This document shows positions 7,587 through 14,888 of a stretch of DNA of 64,000 bases, one piece after another (the stretch's first letter is position 1; each line of letters begins with the position of its first letter). This DNA comes from Massilia sp. Root133 (lineage in GTDB: Bacteria; Pseudomonadota; Gammaproteobacteria; Burkholderiales; Burkholderiaceae_D). The notes below the pieces were generated by a model that ran no database searches, was not told the DNA's origin, and worked only from the letters and a program-made list of their open reading frames with translations. Position numbers and translations under genes: made by a program. The stretch is from the NCBI RefSeq assembly GCF_001426525.1, contig NZ_LMEW01000012.1, forward strand, positions 270,332 through 334,331. The letters are read 5' to 3'.

Positions 7587-8063
7587 TCAATAGCGATAGA
7601 CGCGGCCGTCGACGATGCGCACGCGGTTGCCCACGCGCAGGTCATACACATTGTCCTGGACGATGGTGCGGTATTCGCCATTGTCTAGACGGATATTGAC
7701 TGCGTACTGCTGTTGTCCTGCTCCCTCGCGGTTCGCTTCCACACGGTTACCGATCGCTGCGCCCGCCACGCCGCCGGCCACGGTTGCCGCCGTGCGGCCG
7801 CCGCCGCTGCCGACCTGGTTGCCGGCCAAGGCACCGACGAGGCCGCCGACAATCGCGCCGGCACCGCTCGTGCGGCCTTCACCGTTGGTCACCTGGATCG
7901 ATTCGATCGTGCCGTAGCCCGTCGAAGCCGTGTTGTCGTAGCCGTTGGCGTAGCCATTGTTGTAGCCGTTGTTGGCGTAGCTGGGCTGGGACGACTGGCT
8001 GGCGCAGCCACCGAGGAGCGCACTGGCCGCGACGAGGGCGGCAAGGGTACGAGTAGCTTTCAT
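7587..8063 (-). CDS. Glycine-zipper 2TM lipoprotein (SlyB/17-kDa antigen type)
   Basis: 158 aa. ATG 8063 has AGGAGA 8 nt upstream on the minus strand. The signal ends LLGGC (lipidated Cys about residue 20). An Asn/Tyr/Gly-rich low-complexity stretch follows, then the glycine zipper (AGAIVGGLVGALAGNQVGSG and VAGGVAGAAIGN, about residues 67-108) and a C-terminal beta-rich part (IRLDNGEYRTIVQ...VGNRVRIVDGRVYRY). This is the layout of SlyB/Pcp outer-membrane lipoproteins, which respond to envelope stress and magnesium limitation in known species. It is monocistronic and divergent from the C-X10-C repeat gene. Confidence 0.85.
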   Translation of the reverse strand: MKATRTLAALVAASALLGGCASQSSQPSYANNGYNNGYANGYDNTASTGYGTIESIQVTNGEGRTSGAGAIVGGLVGALAGNQVGSGGGRTAATVAGGVAGAAIGNRVEANREGAGQQQYAVNIRLDNGEYRTIVQDNVYDLRVGNRVRIVDGRVYRY

Positions 8064-8269
8064 GACTTGTTCTCCTGGCAAAGATGTGGGACCAGATTAC
8101 GCAGTCATGCGTATGGGGTCTGTGCGATGACGCACTCACCTGCGGGTGCTCATCCGATGCTTTTTCATCATCTTTTTATGTGTGTTCGTCAGCGAACAGA
8201 AGTCGTCCTTACGGCAGAGTAAAACGTCAACATCGATTGAAAAAAAAGAGTGTCAAAAGGAGAACAAGA

Positions 8270-8818
8270 ATGCGCACACCACACATGATCCTGTTGCTGG
8301 CGGCCGCCCTGTTGTGGGCGGCAGGCCATGCCCGCGCGGCGACGCCGGAAGCGAAGCTGGCTTACCAGCAGGCACGCGACACGGCGGCGGCCGAGTACAA
8401 GAACGCACGCGCCCGCTGCGATGCCATCACGGGCAATCCGAAGGATGTCTGCGTGCTCGAAGCGAAGGCTGCGCGCGTGCGCATGGAGGAAGAAGCGCGC
8501 GCCAAGTACGAAGACACGCTGAAGGCCTATACGCGGGCACGGATGCGCATTGCCTCCGCCAACTATGACCTCGACAAGGCACGCTGCGCCGGCCTGACGG
8601 GCAACGACAAGGACGTGTGCCAGGAACAGGCCAAGGCCCGTCTCGTCGCCGCGCAGGCCGACGCGAAGGCCGACCAGAAAACGATCGAAGCGCGCAACGA
8701 AGCGCGCGAGGACAAGCTGTCCGCCGCGTACCGCGTCGCCATGGAGAAATGCGATGCGTTCGCCGGCGCCGCCAAGGATCAATGCGTCTCGGCTGCGAAG
8801 GCCGAGTTCGGCAAATGA
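8270..8818 (+). CDS. Secreted protein with three C-X10-C loop repeats
   Basis: 182 aa. ATG 8270 follows AAAAGGAGAA. A clear Sec signal ends at AGHARA-A (about residue 23). The mature protein is helical and rich in Ala, Lys, Arg and Glu, and carries three cysteine pairs at 50/61, 106/117 and 161/172. Each pair has exactly ten residues between the cysteines, and the repeats CDAITGNPKDVC, CAGLTGNDKDVC and CDAFAGAAKDQC are about 55 residues apart. This suggests three helical hairpins each closed by a disulfide in the periplasm. No known enzyme motif is seen. Some annotations may call it TolA-like because of composition, but the cysteine loops argue for its own family. It is followed by a long hairpin and then a BON gene. 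Confidence 0.72.
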   Translation: MRTPHMILLLAAALLWAAGHARAATPEAKLAYQQARDTAAAEYKNARARCDAITGNPKDVCVLEAKAARVRMEEEARAKYEDTLKAYTRARMRIASANYDLDKARCAGLTGNDKDVCQEQAKARLVAAQADAKADQKTIEARNEAREDKLSAAYRVAMEKCDAFAGAAKDQCVSAAKAEFGK

Positions 8819-8822
8819 AAGA

Positions 8823-8884
8823 GGTCCTTTCAAAACGGGCACGGCAAGGAGCGGCAACGACGCCATGTCCGTTTTGAAACGACC
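8823..8884. repeat. Long imperfect inverted repeat (hairpin) between genes
   Basis: TTTCAAAACGG (8828-8838) pairs with CCGTTTTGAAA (8869-8879), and the flanking GGTC (8823-8826) pairs with GACC (8881-8884). The loop is 30 nt. There is no T-run directly after, so it may be a processing or RNA-stability hairpin or a weak terminator rather than a classical one. Confidence 0.6.
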
Positions 8885-8956
8885 TATAAGCGGCTCGCAG
8901 CCGCACCCCGCTCATCAAGAGCACAACCCAGTACCACCACTAACAAGGAGTTCACC

Positions 8957-9271
8957 ATGAACGCAACCAAACGCATCGCCACCGCCATCTTCACCGCCGC
9001 TGTCGCCTTCACCGTCGTCGGCTGCTCGTCGAGCCCGACCAAGGAAAGCACCGGCGAGTACATCGACGATGCCGCCATCACCGCAAAAGTGAAGGCTGCG
9101 ATCTTCAACGAGCCGACCCTCAAGGCAACCGAGATCAATGTCGAGACCTACAAGGGTGACGTGCAGCTGTCGGGCTTCGTGGCCCAGCCGCAGGATGCGC
9201 AGAAGGCCGCCGACGTCGCACGCGGCGTGAAAGGTGTGTCGTCGGTCAAGAACGACATCCGCGTAAAATAA
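8957..9271 (+). CDS. BON-domain lipoprotein
   Basis: 104 aa. ATG 8957 follows AACAAGGAG. The lipoprotein signal ends VVGC (Cys about residue 23). One BON domain fills the rest: YIDDAAITAKVKAAIFNEPT, then GDVQLSGFVAQPQDAQKA and the end VSSVKNDIRVK. It is the same architecture as the BON protein at 1543-1875 and clearly a paralogue. Such small BON lipoproteins are usually induced by envelope or osmotic stress and are thought to bind phospholipid. It lies 138 bp after the cysteine-loop protein and is followed by a hairpin before the AI-2E family gene. Confidence 0.85.
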   Translation: MNATKRIATAIFTAAVAFTVVGCSSSPTKESTGEYIDDAAITAKVKAAIFNEPTLKATEINVETYKGDVQLSGFVAQPQDAQKAADVARGVKGVSSVKNDIRVK

Positions 9272-9331
9272 GCTGACCGGGCGGCTCGTGCGCGGGCCGG
9301 CCCGACAGTCGTTTCGATTGCCGCGCCGCGC

Positions 9332-9388
9332 GGCATCCGCCCTGGCAGGAGACTGCCGGCGGATGCCCGGGACCGGCTGTTTTTTTTC
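9332..9388 (+). terminator. Terminator with two possible hairpins
   Basis: GGCATCCGCC (9332-9341) pairs with GGCGGATGCC (9358-9367), extended inside by GGCAG/CTGCC. A second, overlapping pairing GCCGG (9355-9359)/CCGGC (9373-9377) sits directly before a run of about eight T. The two cannot form together. Confidence 0.6.
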
Positions 9389-9399
9389 AGGCAGGTATC

Positions 9400-10677
9400 A
9401 TGCAGCTCGCCCAATCCGGCTCCGCAACATCCGAGGCATCCAACCCAGTCACGCCGGTTGCCGCGGCGCCCGCGGATGTCGAACAGGCGGCGCGTGAAGC
9501 CGGCCTCGTCAACACCGATGGAGCACCGACGGGCGAAGAGCTCGGCGCTGCGCACGGCAACCTGCGCCTGCCCATTCATGTCCAGGCGCGCGGTCTCACG
9601 CTCGGCGTGATCGCCACCGTCGCGTTCGTCTTCGGCCTGCAGTGGGCCAAGAATTTCTTCGTGCCGCTGTTGCTCGGCATTTTCATCGCCTACACGTTGA
9701 GTCCCGTCGTGCGCTGGCTCGAGCGCTGGCACATCCGGCGCGCCATCGGCGCGACGCTCGTCACGGGCCTGATCCTCGTCGGCATGGCGCTCACGATGCA
9801 GCGGGTGCAGGGCGAGTTCCTCAACATCGTCGACGAACTCCCGACGTTGACGCACAAGGTCACGCGCATCCTCACGGATGGGTCGGGCGGGCCGTCGACG
9901 ATCCAGCAGGTCCAGGCCGCCGCGGCCGAACTCGAACAGGCCGCCGCCAACGCGGGCGGTACGAAGCGGGCGCCGCCGCCGCGGCGTACAGCGGCACCGG
10001 CCGTCGCCCAGACGCCCGGCGGCAGCAATTTCCGCATCATGGACTGGCTGCTGGCCGGTTCCGTCGGCCTGGCCAGTTTCATCTCGCAAGCCACGATGGT
10101 GGTGTTCCTCGTGTTCTTCCTGCTGCTGGCCGGGGACACGTTCAAGCGCAAGCTCGTCAAGCTGACGGGGCCGTCGCTGACGCAGAAAAAAGTGACGGTG
10201 CACATCCTCGAAGATATCAACACGTCCATCCAGAACTATATGTTCATGCTGCTCGTCACGAACGTGCTGCTGGCGCTGCTGATGTGGGTGGCGCTGCGCC
10301 TCATCGGCCTGGAAAACGCGGGCGCATGGGCGATCTTCGCCGGGGTCGCGCACATCATGCCTTACTTCGGCCCGCTGTTGATCACGTCGGCCACGGGCCT
10401 CGTCGCCTTCCTGCAGTTCGAATCGCTGCAGATGGTGATCCTCGTGGCCGGCGCATCGCTGGGGATCGCGACGCTCGTCGGCATGGTGGTCACGACCTGG
10501 ATGACGGGCAAGATCGCCAAGATGAACCCGGCGGCCGTGTTCGTCAGCCTGCTGTTCTGGGGCTGGCTGTGGGGCATGTGGGGATTGCTGCTCGGCGTGC
10601 CCGTCGTCGTCGTGATCAAGGTCGTGGCCGAACGCGTGGAAGGGATGGAAGTCATTGCCGAACTGCTCGGCGAATGA
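9400..10677 (+). CDS. AI-2E family transporter (PerM/YdiK-like)
   Basis: 425 aa. ATG 9400 has a modest CAGG ribosome site. A polar 60-residue N-terminus is followed by the AI-2E/UPF0118 permease core: paired helices near residues 65-100, an extracytoplasmic stretch with a Pro/Arg-rich insert (about 175-205), then helices through about 410. Diagnostic pieces are NFFVPLLLGIFIAYTLSPVV near the start and AHIMPYFGPLLITSATGLVA plus WGWLWGMWGLLLGVPVVVVI near the end. Members export small molecules, and some are Na+/H+ antiporters. AI-2 export has been proposed only for TqsA, so the substrate is open. Confidence 0.85.
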   Translation: MQLAQSGSATSEASNPVTPVAAAPADVEQAAREAGLVNTDGAPTGEELGAAHGNLRLPIHVQARGLTLGVIATVAFVFGLQWAKNFFVPLLLGIFIAYTLSPVVRWLERWHIRRAIGATLVTGLILVGMALTMQRVQGEFLNIVDELPTLTHKVTRILTDGSGGPSTIQQVQAAAAELEQAAANAGGTKRAPPPRRTAAPAVAQTPGGSNFRIMDWLLAGSVGLASFISQATMVVFLVFFLLLAGDTFKRKLVKLTGPSLTQKKVTVHILEDINTSIQNYMFMLLVTNVLLALLMWVALRLIGLENAGAWAIFAGVAHIMPYFGPLLITSATGLVAFLQFESLQMVILVAGASLGIATLVGMVVTTWMTGKIAKMNPAAVFVSLLFWGWLWGMWGLLLGVPVVVVIKVVAERVEGMEVIAELLGE

Positions 10678-10678
10678 C

Positions 10679-10706
10679 GGCGCCGTCCCGTAGGGGCAAC
10701 GGCGCC
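10679..10706. terminator. Hairpin between convergent genes
   Basis: GGCGCCGT (10679-10686) pairs with ACGGCGCC (10699-10706) with a 12-nt loop. No T-run follows, so termination may be weak. It sits between the stop codons of the AI-2E gene and the convergent YihY gene. Confidence 0.5.
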
Positions 10707-10714
10707 GCGGTGGT

Positions 10715-11635
10715 TCAGTGCACGGGCGATGGACGCGCTTCCGGCGGCGGCGCACCTGGGACGTGCTTGTCCTTCAGGCTGCCCATCTGCAGCGCGTACT
10801 GGCGGGCGAATTCCGCGCCCAGGAAAAAGATCTGCGCCGAGTAATACACCCATAGCAGCAGCGCGATCAGCGAACCGGCCGCGCCGAAGCTGCTCGTCGT
10901 GCTGCTGTTGCCGATGTACAGGCCGATCGCGAACTTCCCCACGGTGAACATGATCGCGGTGCCGAGGGCGCCGATGGTCACGTCGTGCCACGACAGTTTT
11001 ACGCGCGGCAGCAGCTTGTAGATCGCGCCGAACATCACTGCGATGACGAGGAAGCTGAAGGCCCAGGCCACCCAGCCCAGGATGATCGTCGCGGAATGCC
11101 ACATGCCGCCCAGGTATTTCTCCAGCACGGACAATGCGGCGGACACGACCAGCGTGAACATCAGCAGCAGGCCCAGGGTCAGGATCAGGCCGAACGACAG
11201 CAGGCGGGTGCGGATGGTGTCCCACCAGGTGGCGTCCTTCGGCGGCGGGACGTCCCAGATTTCATCCAGGCTGTCCTTGAGTTCCGCGAACGCACTCGTC
11301 GCACCGATCAGCAGCAGCACCGTCGCGATGATCGTCGCCAGCTTGCCGCTTTCCTTGTTGCGGGCACCGGCCAGGATCGCCTGGATGGTTTCCGCGCCCT
11401 GGGTGCCGACGAGGCCGCGCAGCTCGTCCAGCAGCTGGCCTTGCGCGGCGTCGGTGCCATAAAAGAAGCCGGCGATCGCGATGACGAGCACGAGGATGGG
11501 AGCCAGCGAGAACAGCGTGTAGAACGCGAGGGCGGCGCCTTTGCTCGATGCGCGGTGGCCCAGCCATTCGGTCACGGCGCAGCGCATCACATGGACGACC
11601 TGGCGGGAGAAGGGGATCCAGTTTTGTACTGCCAT
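10715..11635 (-). CDS. YihY/BrkB-family inner-membrane protein
   Basis: 306 aa. ATG 11635 follows TTGGAGG. The YihY/UPF0761 signature is clear: HRASSKGAALAFYTLFSLAP near residue 28-47, then helices near 48-62, 101-118, 145-170, 185-210, 218-240 and 250-275, and GSLIALLLWVYYSAQIFFLG before the polar tail. The old name of the family (ribonuclease BN) is wrong for this group, and the real function of YihY proteins is unknown; membrane transport has been suggested. It lies downstream of the OmpA-type porin gene on the same strand, but a terminator stands between them. Confidence 0.87.
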   Translation of the reverse strand: MAVQNWIPFSRQVVHVMRCAVTEWLGHRASSKGAALAFYTLFSLAPILVLVIAIAGFFYGTDAAQGQLLDELRGLVGTQGAETIQAILAGARNKESGKLATIIATVLLLIGATSAFAELKDSLDEIWDVPPPKDATWWDTIRTRLLSFGLILTLGLLLMFTLVVSAALSVLEKYLGGMWHSATIILGWVAWAFSFLVIAVMFGAIYKLLPRVKLSWHDVTIGALGTAIMFTVGKFAIGLYIGNSSTTSSFGAAGSLIALLLWVYYSAQIFFLGAEFARQYALQMGSLKDKHVPGAPPPEARPSPVH

Positions 11636-11655
11636 CAGGTAACCTCCAAAAAGAC

Positions 11656-11677
11656 GAACGCGCCCGAAGGCGCGTTC
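11656..11677 (-). terminator. Rho-independent terminator for the OmpA porin gene
   Basis: GAACGCGCC (11656-11664) and GGCGCGTTC (11669-11677) form a 9-bp stem with a CGAA tetraloop. On the minus strand GTCTTTTTGG follows. It lies just upstream of the YihY start, so it also insulates that gene. Confidence 0.85.
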
Positions 11678-11726
11678 AGGGGCCTACGCCCAGCGCTAGG
11701 CGGGGACGGGGCCCCGCGTTGTCGCG

Positions 11727-12776
11727 TTATTGCACGCGGCGCTCGATGGTGATCGGCTCCACTTCCACGCGGCGGTTCGGTGCCAGGCAGGCGATCAGCT
11801 CCGAACGTTTCTTCTGGTGGCAGTCGGTTACGACCGGGTTCTGCTCGCCCTTGCCGTAGGCCTTCAGGCGGTTGGCGTCGACGCCCTTGGCGATCAGGTA
11901 CTCGCGCACGGCGTTGGCGCGGCGCTCCGACAGCTTCTGGTTGTACTTGGTCGAGCCCAGGCGGTCGGTGTAGCCGTTGATGTCCACGTCGGTAATCGAC
12001 GGGTCGGCCTGCAACGCGGCGGCGATGTCGTCCAGCTTCGGCTGCGGCGACGAGAGGGTGGCGCTGTCGAAGGCAAACAGTTCGCTGGCCGACAGGGTCA
12101 CCTTCTCGAAACGTGCCGGCGGCGGCGGCGGCGGAGCGGCCGGTGCCGGGGCCGGTGCCTCGACGACCGGAGCCGGGGCAGGCGCCGGCGCTGGAGCCGG
12201 GGCCGGGCGCGGCGGCGGGTTGAAGGCGTAGTTCAGGCTGAACGTCGCGTACTTGGTGTTCGCGCGCGAGAAGCCGAACTCGTCGTCGTCGCGCAGGTGG
12301 GAGCGCACGTCGCGCACGTCGGCCTGAAGGGACCACTGCTCGTTCATGCTGACCTGGAAGCCGACGCCGGCCTGGTAGTACGGCGACCAGCCGGACACGT
12401 TACGGATCGGATTGCTCACGTGGTCGCGTTCGCCGCCGACGCCGATCAGGAGGTACGGGCGGAACGTCTTACGCGACAGCATCAGCAGGGCATCGACGCC
12501 GACGAGGGTCTGGCGGTAGTTGACATTGTTATCGTCGACGCGTGCCTGGGTGGCGCCGATCTGGATGTCCCACAGAGGATGGACGGCCTTGCCGAACTTC
12601 AGCCCGCCGCCCCAGTCCTTCTTCGACGTCCCGAAATCATGGTCGGGCTTGATACCGACGATCGTCGGGGCGATGTACCACGACGGATTGATGACCTCGG
12701 TGGTGTCCTGAGCCAGGGCCGTTCCGGCGGAGCACAGGATGGCGGCGGCCAGAGCGATCTTCTTCGTATTATTCAC
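11727..12776 (-). CDS. OmpA-family outer-membrane porin with Pro-Ala linker
   Basis: 349 aa. The start is GTG 12776, preceded by GGGAG on the minus strand. A Sec signal ends TALA-Q. Residues about 28-185 form an OmpA-like beta barrel (alternating strands, ending YATFSLNYAF). A Pro-Ala repeat linker (about 186-222) follows, then an OmpA C-terminal peptidoglycan-binding domain (FAFDSATL, DINGYTDRLGSTKYNQKLSE, PNRRVEVE). A pair of cysteines in VTDCHQKKRSELIAC could form a disulfide, as in OmpA of Bordetella and Neisseria. This is the full-length structural OmpA, unlike the short lipoprotein at 4677. Upstream is a 550-bp gap with inverted repeats. Confidence 0.9.
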   Translation of the reverse strand: MNNTKKIALAAAILCSAGTALAQDTTEVINPSWYIAPTIVGIKPDHDFGTSKKDWGGGLKFGKAVHPLWDIQIGATQARVDDNNVNYRQTLVGVDALLMLSRKTFRPYLLIGVGGERDHVSNPIRNVSGWSPYYQAGVGFQVSMNEQWSLQADVRDVRSHLRDDDEFGFSRANTKYATFSLNYAFNPPPRPAPAPAPAPAPAPVVEAPAPAPAAPPPPPPARFEKVTLSASELFAFDSATLSSPQPKLDDIAAALQADPSITDVDINGYTDRLGSTKYNQKLSERRANAVREYLIAKGVDANRLKAYGKGEQNPVVTDCHQKKRSELIACLAPNRRVEVEPITIERRVQ

Positions 12777-13326
12777 AGGTAACTCCCATAAGTTGTAAAG
12801 GTACTTGACATCGCATGGCTTGCAGTGATGTTGATGTCAAGCTTACAAGTCGGCCATTTTTCGGGTCAGTGCGCTAGCGCACCTAACAGCCGGTTGTTGT
12901 GGCGATTTTACAACGTAGCCATTTATGCCATGATTGCGGTTTGTTTCAGGATGTTACGAACTGCGCGATAACCGTCGCTTACTTCGTTCAATGTCGCCCT
13001 TCGTGCATTCACGCCTCCTTTTATTACGGGATTGTCATGTCACGCGGTCAGGTCGATACCGCTTCGATTGCAAGCCGTGCAGCCGGTTCCCGTTGAGCCT
13101 CACCAATTTGTCGCGCGTCAATACGCAATCGAGTTTCTCTTGCTTTTAGGGATGAATAACTTTTCAGAAATTTTTAGAAATGTTGGATGGCGCACAGACC
13201 GGGCATGGTGAGGCAGGCAATCTTGTACCCAGTTAAGCGGAACCGGCGTGTTGTCAGGTGGTCATACACGAATACGGCGGTCCGGGCCATACACAGAACA
13301 TCGTCCTTTTCACGGAGTAAACCAAT
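12777..13326. other. 550-bp non-coding region with inverted repeats
   Basis: No convincing gene is seen in this AT-richer stretch between the divergent OmpA gene and the winged-helix gene. It holds CTTGACATC (12804-12812)/GATGTCAAG (12833-12841), a 9-bp inverted repeat, a perfect 14-bp palindrome GTGCGCTAGCGCAC (12869-12882), and GTTGT/ACAAC arms near 12895-12913. Both arms of the first repeat contain TTGACA, but no good -10 is found at the right spacing. It may hold operators or an unrecognised small RNA. Confidence 0.5.
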
Positions 13327-13941
13327 ATGCATGCAGCGACTCACCACAATGCGGTACAAGGCGAACTCAACGCGGTGCACACTTCCACTAACTCTGCACT
13401 GATCGAACGCGTCCCACCGCAACCGACCGAGCGCGCTCCGATTTCGCTCGCGCCGATCGAGCGGGTGCGGTCGACGTCGGCTACCCAGCGCCGTATCGAA
13501 AACATGCAGAAGCTGATCGGCGAGCTGCAGACCCACGAGATGCTGGCCGACGAAATCGCATGGTTCCTCAAATTCTCGCCGTCGGGCGCCCGCAAATACA
13601 TCCGCGACCTGCGCGAAGCCGGCGTCATCGAACTGGCCCGTTACATCGAAGGTACCGCCACCTACCTGGGCAAGGCCGTCTACCGCATTTCGCCGGATCC
13701 GGATCGCGTCAAGGCCTTCCTGGGCGCCATCTGCCAGCCCAAGCGCGAAGGCGCCGCCCCGCGCAAGGAGCGTCCGGGCCTGCGCGAGCAGAGCATGGCC
13801 GGCACCGGCCGCCACTTCCACATCCTTGCCGACGACACGCATTACGCGATCCGCGTCAACCGCAGCCCGGTGACCCGCGATCCGCTCGTCGCCGCACTGT
13901 TCGGCCCGCCTCCGAGCCAGGTTGCCAAAGAGCGCGTCTGA
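13327..13941 (+). CDS. Winged-helix DNA-binding protein, function unknown
   Basis: 204 aa. ATG 13327 follows CACGGAG at about 9 nt. After a polar N-terminus (1-55), residues about 58-115 look like a winged helix: NMQKLIGELQTHEMLADEIA, then SPSGARKYIRDLREAGVIEL (recognition helix and turn) and a wing, TATYLGKAVYRI. The C-terminal 70 residues are polar and include DDTHYAIRVNRSPVTRDPLV. No ligand or receiver domain is seen. Without a match to a named family it can only be called a putative DNA-binding protein. Its long upstream region and strong terminator suggest a single-gene, tightly regulated unit. Confidence 0.6.
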   Translation: MHAATHHNAVQGELNAVHTSTNSALIERVPPQPTERAPISLAPIERVRSTSATQRRIENMQKLIGELQTHEMLADEIAWFLKFSPSGARKYIRDLREAGVIELARYIEGTATYLGKAVYRISPDPDRVKAFLGAICQPKREGAAPRKERPGLREQSMAGTGRHFHILADDTHYAIRVNRSPVTRDPLVAALFGPPPSQVAKERV

Positions 13942-13986
13942 GCGCGCTGGCGTTGATGGCGGCCGCGTGACGTGCCGCCGTCAGCT

Positions 13987-14025
13987 GCGCCACCCCGCCG
14001 CAAGGCCGGGTGGCGCTGTTTTTTT
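13987..14025 (+). terminator. Rho-independent terminator
   Basis: GCGCCACCC (13987-13995) pairs with GGGTGGCGC (14008-14016), followed by TGTTTTTTT. It ends the winged-helix gene. Confidence 0.88.
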
Positions 14026-14108
14026 GCAGGATTCCAATTGAAAAGGCGACAAGCGTGCTCATATGCCGGGTGCGGCACCCCGACCGCTTACCCCATCAAG
14101 GAGACTCC

Positions 14109-14867
14109 ATGCTGCCGAGTGCCGAATCGCTGGAAGGCCAACCCGTTCCCCAGGTGACGTTCAAGGCGCGCCCCAATGACCAGTGGCGCGACATCACGAC
14201 CGATGAACTGTTCAAGGGAAAGACCGCCGTCGTGTTCGCCTTGCCAGGCGCCTTCACGCCGACCTGTTCCTCGGCACACCTGCCGCGCTACAACGAGCTG
14301 GCACCCGCCTTCCGCGAGAACGGCGTCGATGAGATCGTCTGCATCTCCGTCAACGATGCCTTCGTGATGCAGTCCTGGCAGGCTGGGCAGGAGGCGGGCA
14401 ACATCACCATGATCCCCGACGGCAACGGCGACTTCACGGAAGGCATGGGCCTGCTCGTCGACAAGCGCGACCTCGGCTTCGGCAAGCGGTCGTGGCGCTA
14501 TTCGATGCTTGTCAAGGACGGCATCATCGCCAAGGTGTTCATCGAGCCGGACAAGGAAGGCGATCCGTTCGAAGTGTCGGACGCCGACACCATGCTGCGC
14601 TACCTCAACCCGGACGCCACGCCGCGCGAACCCGTCGTGATGTTTTCCAAACCCGGCTGCCCGTTCTGCGCGCGCGCCAAGGCCGTGCTGAAGGCGAACG
14701 GCATCGTCTTTACGGACATCCCGCAGGATGCGAAGATCACCACCAGCGTGCTGCGCGCCGTCTCTGGCGCCGCCACGTGGCCGCAGGTCTTCATCGGCGG
14801 CAAGCTGATCGGCGATGCGGAGGCCGTCGCGGCGTATTTCGCGCCGCGCGCGCAAGAGGCCCAGTAA
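14109..14867 (+). CDS. Peroxiredoxin-glutaredoxin fusion (Prx5-Grx)
   Basis: 252 aa. ATG 14109 follows AAGGAG. The N-terminal Prx5 domain (about residues 1-165) carries the peroxidatic Cys in GAFTPTCSSAHLPRY. The C-terminal glutaredoxin (about 175-245) has the dithiol CPFC in KPGCPFCARAK and the GSH-binding ATWPQVFIGGKLIGD. The fusion reduces peroxides with glutathione, the attached glutaredoxin recycling the peroxiredoxin, as in the Haemophilus and Neisseria enzymes. Length is normal for the family. The MtfA gene begins 22 bp downstream. Confidence 0.93.
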   Translation: MLPSAESLEGQPVPQVTFKARPNDQWRDITTDELFKGKTAVVFALPGAFTPTCSSAHLPRYNELAPAFRENGVDEIVCISVNDAFVMQSWQAGQEAGNITMIPDGNGDFTEGMGLLVDKRDLGFGKRSWRYSMLVKDGIIAKVFIEPDKEGDPFEVSDADTMLRYLNPDATPREPVVMFSKPGCPFCARAKAVLKANGIVFTDIPQDAKITTSVLRAVSGAATWPQVFIGGKLIGDAEAVAAYFAPRAQEAQ

Positions 14868-14888
14868 CGCCGGTATCGGGAGAACACG

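Noticed and set aside
9400..10677. AI-2 quorum-sensing exporter
   Set aside because: The family name covers many permeases; nothing in the sequence shows AI-2 as the substrate and no luxS or lsr genes lie in the window.
12899..13149. Two overlapping short plus-strand open frames in the long gap upstream of the winged-helix gene
   Set aside because: The composition and residue pattern are not protein-like and no ribosome site is seen; the region reads as non-coding regulatory DNA.
14109..14867. Separate peroxiredoxin and glutaredoxin genes
   Set aside because: The frame is continuous without stop or frameshift, so it is one fusion protein of a known type.
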